A DNA stretch of 64,000 nt. It comes from Colletotrichum lupini. Its lineage: Eukaryota; Ascomycota; Sordariomycetes; Glomerellales; Glomerellaceae. This document shows positions 21,696-32,841 of the stretch, piece after piece. The position numbers and the translations under genes were made by a program. Location: NCBI RefSeq assembly GCF_023278565.1, contig NC_064675.1:4030001-4094000 (forward strand). Reading direction: 5' to 3'. The notes under the pieces are model-generated. The model ran no database searches. It was not told the DNA's origin and worked only from the letters and a program-made list of their open reading frames with translations. Each line of letters opens with the position of its first letter. Within the stretch, counting starts at the first letter, position 1.

Positions 21696-24567
21696 ATGCC
21701 TCGGCGCCCGCAGACCTATGATGATTATGGCGCAGCCGTCCAACAGGTTGAATCTGAGCCTTGATACTAACCGCACACATCTTTTTCATTTGCTAACTCG
21801 AACTTGCCCCAGATCATCATCACTTCATCTGACGCAGACTTTCTCGACCAGCTCATTCCGGTCCTCAAAGATGCTTCGCACTCGAATCGAACCCCCTCGC
21901 TGATGCAAAATCTCGTGCGATATGCCGAAGACAGAGAATCTGATATCGAGAGAATAGGCTTGACAAAGCACGAGGAGTTTCTTGGTTCCGTGAACCAACT
22001 TCAGAACGTGCGCGAAGGCACTGTTACTCTCACAGCAGAGATTCTCAGATTGAACCAGTCAATCCAGGCCAGCACCGAGAAGCTTGCTGACCAGAAGCAA
22101 GCTCTGGTCAACACAAGAGCCGTTCGGCAGAATATTGCCGACGCATCGGATGCTCTGAAAGAGTCGCTCAAGATCCTCCACGCTGTCAATCATGCCCATG
22201 ACCTGATCCGTACTAAAAAGTATTATGCAGCACTCAAGTCACTCGAGGACTTGCAGAATGAGCATCTGATTCCGACGATCCAGAATAAGTACGCCACTCA
22301 GCATAGACTAGCCGATGTGATCCAAAAGTCGATACCCGCATCTCAGAAAATCATTTCTGAAGCCGTTATGACCGACCTAAATACCTGGCTGTTTCGAATT
22401 CGCGAGACCTCACAGTTCCTTGGTGAGGTCGCGTTCTATCATACCGAACTTAGAAGGGCGAGACAGAGAGAACGTGTGGAGCGAGACAGTTTCCTCAACA
22501 ACTTCAGACTCAACTCGTCGATCGAGCTGGTCTTTGACGAAAGCGAAGAGTTCGACGTGCTCGACAACGAGGAGCTACGGGTTGACTTCACCCCGTTGTT
22601 CGAGTGCCTCCATATCCACAATGCCCTGGGTCAAAGCGAGAAATTCCGTGCCGAGTATGCTACAACTCGTCGCCAGCAGAAAGATTTACTACTGCCAAGC
22701 ACGGTGAATCTTGTTGCAGAGGATGAATCCTCCCTGAGCAGTCTCCTCGAAGGCATTGCTGGTTTTGCCATCATCGAGAAGGCGACCATGAGACGAGTCC
22801 CCAACTTGCGCTCTGCGGTTGATGTAGGCTGACGCTCCCCTCGGCCTCCCTTTGTGCTGGTGCTGAATTGTTCTTAGGTTGACGAGCTATGGGACTCAAT
22901 GTGTCACACTGCTATCACATTGACCTCTCAGGCCCTCAATGAAGTCAGCAACGCCGAGATACTACTCAAGATCAAAGGCGTTATAGCTCTTTTCATTCAA
23001 ACCATGGAGGTAAGCAGTTTTGTTGAGTCGTGTGCTACTCTTCAAAACCCGTTTCCTGACGCTTGATTCACAACAGGGCTGGGGCTATTCTGTTTCTATG
23101 CTGGACAACTTCCTGCTTACGTTGTTTGACAAGTATGCAGAGCTTTTGAAGCGTCGCTTCAGCGAAGACTTCCAGGAGGTACAGAATCTTGTCCGCTTAG
23201 GCAAAGTTTGGGGTAGCTAACGCGAGCTAGATTGTGTCAACGGACGACTACATGCCTATGGCAATTAATACTCGTGAAGAGTATGAGAAGGTGGTGAACG
23301 TTAGCTGGTTTTCCCAAGAAAAACCGCTCGAGGAGCTCAGGTAAGCAAGCCTATTGTCTGACCATATCCTTACTCAAGTGTCTGATCATCATTCAGCTTC
23401 CCCTGCGTTTTGCCATTCTCGCAGATGTATCCACTTTGCTGCATCGACATCCGCAACTTCTTGAACCAGTTCTACTTCTTCTCCGATGACCACTTCCAGC
23501 ATCCAAATGTAATCGACGACACACTTCGCAAGGCAAGTAACATGGCTGGTATAACTTGAGAAACATTACTGACTCTTCAACAACTTGCAGTCGCTTGACG
23601 AGCTGCTGACCGAAAAGGTTTGCAAGTCTCTCGTCGAGAGGCTGAGCTCACAATATCTCGGGCAGATTGTGCAGATTCTCATCAACCTAGAGCACTTTGA
23701 AGCCGCATGCCAGGAGCTTGAGCAGCTTCTTATCCGAGCAAGATCGTCTACGTCAGCTGGCGGCCCTGTCACGCTTGTTGCCACTGAAGAATTCCGAAAC
23801 AACAAAAAGACAGCCGAGAAGCGTATTTTCGAACTTGTCAACTCAAAGATCGATGACCTTGTGGATACAGCTGAATATGACTGGTATGTTGGACTAGACT
23901 GTTTTCGACTACAAACGAAACGCCTCGTTGATGTTGACTAACAACGGTATATAGGATGGTGACCACGACATCTCCCGACCCAAGCAGCTACATGCAGACC
24001 ATGACCCGGTATCTTTCGACCATCATGAACTCGACGCTTCTAGGCTTGCCAAGAGAAATCAAAGAGCTCATATACTTTGATGCACTCAGCCATGCCGCCA
24101 ACAAGATTCTTGTGAGTTTCTTGATGTCCCGGGCAGCCCCAACTCGTTCCGACATCACTGACATATGTTGTCGTGCAGGCGTTGCCACTTTCCCCGGACG
24201 TCAAGCATATCAACACCAACGCCGTCGCGGCCTTGGCCAAAGACGTTCAGTATCTCACCGAGTTTGTCGACAGTCTTGAAAACGGAGCCATGCTACGAGA
24301 GAACCTGGACGAACTCCAACAAACGATCAACCTGATGCAGTCTGACAATCACGACGAATTCTTTGATATTTCAATTCGCAACAAAAAGTTTGGTCGCGTA
24401 GACGCATTGAACGGTCCCATCCTACTGGAAAAGTAAGGCTCGAGATCACTTTCGTCTTCCCACACTCAAATATTGACATTCCTTACAGGCTTACCTCGAA
24501 TGCCCAAGGTCCTACACGCAGCGCTCCTCTCGCCAACTTTTCATCCAGATTCGGTATGATGAAGTGA
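21696..24567 (+). CDS. SEC15: Exocyst complex component Sec15
   Basis: Ten exons: 21696-21746, 21813-22823, 22878-23009, 23077-23178, 23231-23340, 23397-23532, 23591-23883, 23955-24111, 24179-24432, 24489-24567; 774 residues, the usual length. The protein starts MPRRPQTYDDYGAAVQQIII and has the helical N-terminal part (about 60-140) with ALKESLKILHAVNHAHDLI and YYAALKSLEDLQNEHL. The C-terminal CorEx/CATCHR helices include GWGYSVSMLDNFLLTLFDKY and LEQLLIRARSS. It ends SSRFGMMK. Sec15 is the exocyst subunit that binds the Rab GTPase Sec4 on secretory vesicles and Sec10, tethering vesicles at the growing hyphal tip. Intron 6 (23533-23590) uses a GC donor, AAG|GCAAGT; no GT alternative keeps the frame. 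Confidence 0.95.
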
Positions 24568-24953
24568 GAGCCGTTTGCCTCCCAGATGATGTGTGCAGAA
24601 CCTAGTGCATGCAAGGGGTACTCTGTTGAATAAACCAGCACGCGTCATATCTGAGTCCTGCTGAAGCAAATACCCATTTGTATTCTCTCCGGGATGTTAC
24701 TAGGCTCAGATATGGAGCTCATAGCTTTCCCCTCCGCAACCTACTAATTACTCAAGAAGATCAATCCATCGTGAAGCACTGGCAGATTCGATGCTGTCCC
24801 GTCATCATGGCTCTCGTCGCTAATAATGCCTTGAACGCCTCTACGCCGGATCCAAATCGAAACGATAACTTGGCCCCTATTTTTGCTTCACCTGTGAGGG
24901 GTAAACTAAAGATAGCCGCTGTAGACACATTTGTTGCTGCGCGTGTCCATCCT
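24568..24953. other. Convergent 3' region, SEC15 / hapE
   Basis: No gene seen; presumably the 3' untranslated regions of the two converging genes. Confidence 0.5.
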
Positions 24954-26172
24954 CTACTCGAACTCCTCGCTGGACATGGGAGGCTGTCAAGTTCGTCAGC
25001 CCGTTCGTGGCGTAGCGAATCATCAATACTGGACAGACACTCACCTGCTGTGGCTGCATAGTCCCATAACCATACATGCCCTCAATCTCGCCATACATGG
25101 GTTGTTGAGCTTGTCCATAGGGGGCAGAGGGGCCTGGCTGTACTTGGCCGGGGTACATATTCGGGTTTTGGCGATAATCCTGATCGGGCCCAAGAGCGTG
25201 GCCAGCGAGACCGTAATCAGTTGCCGCCATGGGATGCGAGGAGGACGAATGGTTTGCTGGTTGTGGCATGGAGCCATGCTGGCCTGGCATTTGGGGGTTT
25301 GCTTGGGCTGGAACGCCTTGGGGTGTGGGAGCAGCCTGTCCCGCTGTTCTCTTGGCATGCGAAGAAGCCTCCTCCCGAGGAACTATGTCAATAAGAAAAT
25401 CAAACATGTCCGATTTGGCGAGGGCAGATGCAATGTCAGATCGCTGTAAAGTGCGCCGCTTGTTCTCTTCGGCGTGGATCCATGCCCGCATCGTGAGTTC
25501 CGTGATGAAGATGTCGCAGCCCTTTGCGAAGAGGATGGGTGCTTCGGCGGATATCATTTTGACTTCGGGATCAGCCTTCATAACTTTCTTGATGCGCGCC
25601 AGGGGCAGTTGATGCAGCTTGTAGTCATGGTTGTCGCTTTCCAAATGATTGATGGTCTGCTGCCAGTAGGTTGTCAAGATGTCCTTGTACTGGCCGGTCA
25701 AGCCTTGATGAACCTGTCATATGGCAACGCGCGTCAGTCGACTCCAGGTTCATATGAAACGGAATGGGGGTGTGACCGCACATTTGCCCAAGGGCCGGTG
25801 TAAAGTTCTGCGGGAGCGAAACCCTGGGCCGATAGCTGTGTGCGTGATTAGATACGGCTCATGAGATGGATCGTATGCGTTGCAGGTAGACGCCGTTTGC
25901 GAGTCGCAAGGAGGAGATACGAACCGCAGCACTTGCGCCTAAGTTTGAAGATGGACATCAGTACAACTGTGGTAAGAAGAGGCTGGGATGAAGTGAAGGA
26001 GGTAGCTCGCGTCAAGAGTGCGCTCCATCGCGCATTCGCGCGTGATCGGGGAGGGTAGGCGAGGGGGTTGGTTGCATTTCCACTTACCATAATGGCCGCC
26101 ATGAGACGTATCATACACAGGCTGCGGGCGGCCTTGCTGGGCATGAGAGCCAGGCTGATTTTGAGGGTCCAT
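24954..26172 (-). CDS. hapE: CCAAT-binding complex subunit HapE/Hap5 (NF-YC)
   Basis: Five exons: 26172-26088, 25938-25925, 25835-25782, 25713-25045, 24983-24954; 283 residues. The histone-fold domain of NF-YC lies at about residues 85-165 ([70 protein letters not shown]). The upstream segment includes [15 protein letters not shown], and the C-terminal tail is Gln/Pro/Tyr rich, ending PPMSSEEFE. It forms the CCAAT-binding complex with HapB and HapC; in Aspergilli this complex recruits HapX for iron control and also senses redox. Exon 2 is only 14 nt, but it is needed to join the frame between HYG and LSAQGF. CCAAT motifs lie upstream (26241-26245 and 26996-27000, minus strand). Confidence 0.95.
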
Positions 26173-28001
26173 GGTAGCTGTCGCGAGAAACAGTGATTCC
26201 TGACTGTACCTAAGGTGGTTGAAAATGATTGATGCGTGGAATTGGTGGGCAACGCGATGGGAAAGCTGCGAATCACAGGTGTGTGGGGGTTGTCGGGTCG
26301 TCTGTCGGACGTTCAAGGTTGTTGATTGAGACTTGCGATCAGTGCTCTGGCGCGTCTCGGCTCGGAGGCGCGGTGAGATACGCAAATCAGATGCTTAGAG
26401 TCGGATTGCGATGCACGGGCTACCAACCATTGAGAGACCCTTGAGGCGTTGGGACTCTGGACTTTGGGAGGACGGTGGAGGAGAGAGCAGAGAGCGGGTA
26501 AATGTCCGGCAGGTCTCCAAAGTAAGGTACCTAGGGCAAGGTGGGTAGGCAATGTAGGTAGGTACTTAGGTTCAGCGCCGCGGACTGCCTCTGTCAACAA
26601 CTTCGGTTGCCCGTAGGTAAGGTAAGCACGCAAGGTATTGTCAGGGAGCCAAGGATGAAGAATCGAACGATTTAGGGTGGAAGGAGGTGAGTACGGATAG
26701 ACAGCAAACGCCAGTGATATGTTGGATCCCTTTAACTAAAGATATAATACTTGAAGCCGGTTGATGTTTGCGACAGGCGAACTTGAACGCGATACTGGCT
26801 ACTGAGCGCCCATGCGGTGAGGTGAGTGGGCTCGACAGACCTCTTATCGGGGGCAGATGTGAGGTACCTTAGGTAACAGCCTCTTCCATGGGCAGCGTCA
26901 TTAGGAACAAGGATGTACCTCGGTAAGGTAAGGCAAGGTACCTAGAATCTTGAAAGCACAAAACCTGGAGGCTGGCATAAGGTAGGCTGAAATCCATTGG
27001 TCAGGTTATGGATGCCTTACGAGACTAATGTACTTCAGGGTATGTGGGCGGTACCTTGTTAAACCTGTCATGAGTGCCTGACCGCTAAAAAAATCACCCG
27101 ACTGAGATAGGTGTGCTGGATGGACATCACGGCCTGACTGCAAGGCAACGCTACCTCACCTTACCACACCTCACCTCACCTCACCTTACTACCTTGCTTA
27201 CCACCCTAGGCACCTGACTGTGTGCGTGGTTTGACACCTTAAGGTAGGGAACCAAGTCCTCAGCGTGGCCCGGGTAATTCAAGCGACGTGTAATGACACC
27301 TAAGGTATAATCCAGGATACGTTCTTGGTAACCGAACATACCTTCAATTCAACCTTTAGGTGTTGAGCACTTTACGATCGGGCAATGCAGCAATAGGTAC
27401 TTAGTACTCTGCAGGCAGGAACGTTGGTATCTTGGGTGCGACATGCAGCCTCAATTCTCAGAGCACACCGAATTACTCTATTCAGCTGCCTGTTGGGCAT
27501 CCCACGGCCTCGTCAATCACGCAGCCCCTTGGGAGGCCGAGTCGCCCCAAAATTTGGTGCTGCCATTTCCTATCTGACGCCAGACAATATTAGATATGCC
27601 GTGAAGGTGATGTGGTCCCCAGTTGCGTAAGAGCTGCATGTGGCCGATGACGTGGCTGAGAATCGAGAATCCAATACGACTGCACTGTAGAGCAATGCGC
27701 TGCTCTAATGCGGCGGGAGTCTATGAGCTGGCCAGGGCAGCTGGTCTTTCATCGCTTCCAGCTTACATAACAGCCTGTGTATCGATGCATTACCTAATAC
27801 ATAGTAATCACCTCCAACCTAACCGACGCGCCTCAATTCACTATCCACTCGTGTCGAATCCCATTGCCCCACTAGACCTTTAAAGACGAAAAAAAAAAAA
27901 TCTTGCTTCTATCGGCACAGCTCTCTTCTTTCTCCTCGATCCTTTTCTTCACACAGCTGATCCTCCCGTCAGCTCCCATTGTTCAATCGCACATTATCGC
28001 T
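26173..28001. other. Long divergent promoter region, hapE / FCF2
   Basis: 1.8 kb without a gene. Dense in ACCTTAGGT/ACCTAAGGT-type words (around 26,525, 26,870, 26,930, 27,160-27,240 and 27,300) and in CACCTCACCTCACC repeats near 27,160-27,185. A 13-base A run at 27,888-27,900 lies just before the FCF2 leader. Reverse CCAAT boxes lie at 26,241 and 26,996. Confidence 0.55.
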
Positions 28002-28827
28002 ATGCCAGAGCTGTGCGATGGGCGTCTTGATGAACTCCTGAAAGAAGCGGCTAGTCGCCTCGCGACGAAGCAGCCGCCACGGCCCAAGGATTGCACCTTG
28101 ATTGCTATGAAGGCCGCGCCTGCCAATCCAACTCTGGATTCAAAGGTGCAAGCCAAGGCACAAGACCCAAAGAGCGTTATGCTTCGCGATCCTAGGCCAG
28201 CGGAGAAGAAGGTACGTTGCAGCGCCTCGCGCAATTTCTACTCCTTACCCTCCACCACTCACATCTTCTGATGAGAAGCAACCCCTGCTTTATTTTCTTG
28301 ATGTGGTGACGGTGCCCGTCTTGGGTTACCTGCCACGCCAAAATGATCATTTATTTCATAGTTACTCTGATTTGAGACTCTCTCTCCCGATTCTGTGTCC
28401 TGCCTATTAGTCTTCAATGGACCTGTGAGCTAACAGCAGACAGACTGGCAAAGATAATGCTGGCCCGGGCTGGTTTGGCATTCCCAAGACAGACCCTAAC
28501 GACCCCGAGCTGAAGCGAGACCTTCAGATTCTTCACATGAGAGGAACCGCCATCGATTCTAAGCGACACTACAAGAAGGAATCCCTCAAGGCCAAGGTAC
28601 CTCGCTACGCTCATGTTGGACGTATTGTCGAGGGCCCGACCGAGTTCTACAGCGCTCGCTTGACACGCAAGGAGAGAACGCAGACACTGGTGGATGAGTT
28701 GTTAAGCGCAGAAAAGGCGTCGGGCAAGTTCAGATCCAAATATGAGGCGATTCAAACGAAAAAGGCGAGCGGCAAAAAGGCCTTTTACAAAAAGTTGGTG
28801 GAGCGCCGCCGGCGCAGCCGCCAGTAG
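28002..28827 (+). CDS. FCF2: Fcf2-type pre-rRNA processing factor
   Basis: Two exons, 28002-28211 and 28444-28827, give 197 residues, close to yeast Fcf2. The intron is long for this window (232 nt). The C-terminal Fcf2 domain (about residues 72-175) contains GPGWFGIPKTDPNDPELK, LQILHMRGTAIDSKRHYKK and HVGRIVEGPTEFYSARLT. The protein ends in a basic RRRRSRQ tail suited to nucleolar location. Fcf2 belongs to the small-subunit processome and is needed for early cleavages of pre-rRNA at A0-A2. The upstream ATG at 27903 in the same frame would add a hydrophobic leader that makes no sense for a nucleolar protein, so I chose the Met before PELCDGRLDELL. Confidence 0.92.
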
Positions 28828-29310
28828 CCAGAAACACGTTTTACTCTGGCTCAAGATGTCTCTTTTAAATTCGTGATACCCGAAGTCGCTGGCTGATAGC
28901 TGCGCGAAACAAATAAAAAATCAAACATGAACTATTGCCCCGAGTTGCAGGTGTCAGGAATGCAAGACATGATGGATGTGAATATTCGATAGCATAGTGT
29001 TAAATTCAATCACGACAATGAACTGTCCTTGAGAATGGAAGCCAAGCGCTCTATATGAATTACCCAACGAAGCAGATTTAATGTATTTAAGCAACGCGAG
29101 GTAACAAATCGTCATATGCATAAAACGAGGTATTCAATAAAGTGGACCTTTTTTTCTTTTCTTTTGAAAACGGCTGTTCCCACGCAGCTTACCTCATATA
29201 TGAATAACTTGCGGGTACCTTTAGATTTTACCGTCAGGATCCGTACTCGACCCTTTCCGCATGGCAACAGCATCGCATTGCTCAAGTATCTCGGTCCATA
29301 TGCAGAGAAG
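28828..29310. other. Intergenic, FCF2 to RSM10
   Basis: No gene seen; FCF2 3' region followed by the RSM10 promoter. Confidence 0.5.
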
Positions 29311-30395
29311 ATGCGCGCTTCGACACTGTTGAGGCCAACCGCCCGCTGCCTGGCGCGGTCACATTTACAGGTTTGTTGGTACTCCTCTCGCGGTGTTGAC
29401 GTTGCGTAGACGAGGCAAAAGTTGTTCTCTCACTGACCATTCAATCCTGGTTCGCAGGGAACCCTGAGACCATCATGGACTCGCTCACTCAACACAGAGA
29501 CGCCGCAAGCCTCAGTGATGCAACCTTCGAAAGCTCCCGAACCAACGAGAAACTCGCAGGCTATTAGCGAGTCTGACCCTGTGTAAGTACTCACTGCGAC
29601 TGGGCCATACAATATGCGGTGATATTGATGATTATCACTTGCAAGGCAACATTTCTTCGGGAAGACCAAAGAGAACGAACCAAGATATCCTCGAGGCGTT
29701 CAGGCACTCTATCTCCAGCCACTACGTCGCGAAGCCGAGTACGGAATTCCTTCATGCGACCTTCAGCTGCGCTCATACAGTTTGAGGAACCTCGAATTCT
29801 TCTCCGACTTTGCCCTTCGCGCAGCGTACTACCTGAAGCTCCCAGCATTCGGCCCTGTGCCACTGCCTCGAATTACTGAACGATGGACGGTTCCCCGGAG
29901 TAGTTTCATCTTCAAAAAGTCACAGGAGAACTTCGAGCGTATAACGATGCGTCGCCTTGTTCAAATCCGCGACGGAAATCCTGAGACGGTTCAATTGTGG
30001 CTAGCTTTTCTCCAAAAGCACGCCTATTACGGCATTGGTATGAAGGCCAACGTGTGGGACTTTGGAAAGCTTGGTAGGTCATAACAACGGAAGACGTCGT
30101 GCAGGCAGGTCCCTGCTTGCTCGTTTGAAGCAAGATTTAACGTGTCATTCTTTTCCCAGGTATCGGCAAGGCCATGGATGCCATTGATCCAGAGACGACT
30201 GAGGCGATTGACTCGCGGTGGAACCATCTGGGTCAAAACCGGGAACTTGATACAGTCGAGAAAGTGGAGGAGTTTTTGGCTACAGTTCGGTTCGATAAGG
30301 ATAGTGGCAAGCGATCAGAGGGGGAGCGGCGGTTCCTCCAGACCCAATGGAAGAAAGACGAGGCGGCCAAAAGGAAGGCAGCCTTAAACGTCTGA
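29311..30395 (+). CDS. RSM10: Mitochondrial small-subunit ribosomal protein uS10m (Rsm10)
   Basis: Four exons: 29311-29370, 29458-29582, 29646-30073, 30160-30395; 282 residues. The Arg/Ser-rich start (MRASTLLRPTARCLARSHLQ) is a mitochondrial presequence. The uS10 domain occupies about residues 100-200: SYSLRNLEFFSDFALRAAYY, LPRITERWTVPRSSFIFKKS and RITMRRLVQIRDGNPETVQ, then the strand MKANVWDFGKLG. A fungal C-terminal extension rich in charged residues follows. uS10m sits in the head of the mitochondrial 30S-type subunit. The exon 1 donor (GTTTGT) is weak, but the join restores one continuous frame. Confidence 0.93.
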
Positions 30396-31030
30396 GAGTT
30401 CGGGCCACCGATATGTCGACGTATAAGCTGGCGTGTCGGACCTAGGGAGAGTATTGGGGACAGCCAAAGAAAGGAATGACAAAAGGCTCTGTCAGTGTAT
30501 CAAATAGTTGAAAAGGGACCCCGTCGTGGGTGTGTCCTGTGTAAATCATAAATATCAAACCTGGCCCTTGTCGCGTTGGGTCACAGACTGCTATTCTTAT
30601 GTCGTTTACAAAGACTTGTGCGCCTGCGATCTGCTCGCCATTGGACATCATATCATGACAAAATCCTCAACTATGTCTCCAGGCCCAGGGCCAATCACAC
30701 CCCGTTATAGCAATATAGACAGAACGGAAATAACCGGTTCATTGCCCCATGCGTCGGATTTCTCACCCTTTCGTTCGGTCAGTGGGTTTATCATGTTTGT
30801 GTGCGCCAACGATTCAGAGCACACGGGCTGGCAGGTATGAACTGTCATTGAGCTTGCAACTATTTTCGGGGGTTAAAGCCATCTGCGGGTCTTACCTAAC
30901 CTCTTGACGCCTCGGGCCTATTTCGTTATTGACAACACAAAGTGAGTACAATGCCTGAAATTCTCGTTCTTTCTAAATCTAAAATCGTTGTCAGACCTCT
31001 CTACTCTGAACATTAATACGACTCTTCCTC
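30396..31030. other. Intergenic, RSM10 to MSW1
   Basis: No supported gene. A 110-codon open frame at 30508-30840 shows no recognisable family or intron context. Confidence 0.5.
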
Positions 31031-32499
31031 ATGTGGCAACGTTCGAGGCGGGCAGTCCACCGGCTCAAGGTTCCGGCCGGACGCCGCGACGCGTCAAGTG
31101 GGAATCACCAAGTCATTTTCTCGGGCATCCAGCCTACGGGAACACCGCACCTGGGCAACTACGCCGGTGCCATCCGCCAATGGGTGCAACTCCAAGCCAA
31201 GCCTTCTGAGAGCTGCAAACTTGTGTACTCCGTCGTCGACTTGCACGCTATCACCGTACCCCAGAACGCAAAACAGCTCAGGCAATGGAAGAGGGAAACG
31301 CTGGCAGCTCTGTTGGCTGCAGGTATCGACCCCGAACGCTCGACTTTATTCTATCAATCATCTGTATGTTACGATCAACCCCTCCGCGCCTCCCTCCCCC
31401 TCTCTCACACATATTTGTATACCCAAAGTCGTTTACCTGGGCAATCGCTGAAGCCGCCCTGACCCCGAAGACTGACAATTCAAACATCAGGTCCCGGCGC
31501 ATTCTGAGCTCATGTGGATCTTGAGCTGTACAGCCTCGATGGGTTATTTGTCACGAATGACACAGTGGAAGGTCTAGTACTATACCGTCTCTTGATCAAT
31601 AGATGAATTACTGACACCAGGTACTTCTTGACAGAGCAAGCTGTCACTCTCAAATGATGCCACCATTCTTGATGAAGGTGCGAAAGCCTCGCTGAAGCTC
31701 GGCCTATTCTCATATCCCGTCCTGCAGGCTGCTGATATTCTCGTCCACCGGTACGTTCACTTGGCCGTATCTCCAAGCGCTCCATGTTATTCGCCTGCCG
31801 CCTGCACCTATCATGGGAATCATGGTGCAATGCACTTGATTAACTTTCGTTCAGAGCCACTCATGTACCCGTCGGTGATGACCAGAGACAGCACTTGGAA
31901 TTTGCTCGCGAGTGTGTAACAAATTTCAATCACAACTTCGGCCCTCTCTTGGTGTCTCCTGAGACCATCACATGTGAGTTTGTCCAGCTATCTTTCTTAT
32001 CATCATCTATCTCCGGGGGCCAATTCCCTAACAAGATATAGCACCGACACGCCGGGTTATGTCGTTGCAACAACCAACCCAGAAAATGTCGAAATCCGCT
32101 AGGGACCCGAGGTCACGTATCCTAATCACCGACACGCCCGAAGAGATCAACGTCAAGATAATGAGTGCATTGACAGACTCCTCTAATAATGTTTCCTATG
32201 ATCCGGCTAACCGGCCGGGGGTATCAAACCTGTTGGAGATCCTCTCTATTTTTGATGTTCATGCCAGGAACCCAGCTCAACTCGCCGACTCTTTTTCTCA
32301 TGCCTCTCTCAAAGATCTCAAGCAAGCCGTCTCAAGGGCTGTCGTCGAGGGGCTTGGCGGAATCCGTGAGCGCTACATGGAGCTTCTGTCTGTTGACGAG
32401 GGACGATATCTCGATGCCGTCGAAGCAAAGGGTGCCAGCAAGGCCCGTCTCAATGCCAACGAAACAATGGCCCTAGTGAGAGAAGCCACGGGGCTGTGA
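31031..32499 (+). CDS. MSW1: Mitochondrial tryptophanyl-tRNA synthetase
   Basis: Five exons: 31031-31363, 31491-31571, 31635-31750, 31855-31973, 32042-32499; 368 residues. A basic N-terminus ([19 protein letters not shown]) looks like a mitochondrial targeting signal. The class I signatures are present: PHLGN at 39-43 (HIGH) and KMSKS at 231-235. The Trp/ATP pocket segments [32 protein letters not shown] and [15 protein letters not shown] are intact. The length and bacterial-type sequence fit the organellar enzyme and not the larger cytosolic one. It charges mitochondrial tRNA-Trp. The intron after exon 2 has a poor donor (GTCTAG), but the resulting junction QWK-SKLSLS matches the family. Confidence 0.93.
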
Positions 32500-32841
32500 A
32501 GCCTCATCGTTATCTCAATACCAGCTTGGCGAGGCGCCCCTTAACCTATCGTGGCGCTGGGACATTTGTAACACAATGTATCATTACTTCTCATTTCGCG
32601 AACCACAATGTTGTGCATCGTTACTGGGAGTCATTTCTGGGTGTAGGAGAAACGCCGGTGGGCTGTTGAGGCATTGCCTCTTGGATTCCATGTTCTCGAA
32701 CATGCTCTTCACGAGGCATAGGCGAAGTTTGAGCCTCGCGCAGCAAGCCAAAAGTCTCGCACCACCTGATTGGTACCCCTCGCTCCACGAAGACTGTCAG
32801 AGATGGTCAGTGATACATTCCCACACTCTCAACGAAGAAAG
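32500..32841. other. Convergent 3' region, MSW1 / importin
   Basis: No gene seen. Confidence 0.5.

Noticed and set aside
30508..30840. 110-codon plus-strand frame between RSM10 and MSW1
   Set aside because: No recognisable domain, no splice context, and composition like intergenic DNA.
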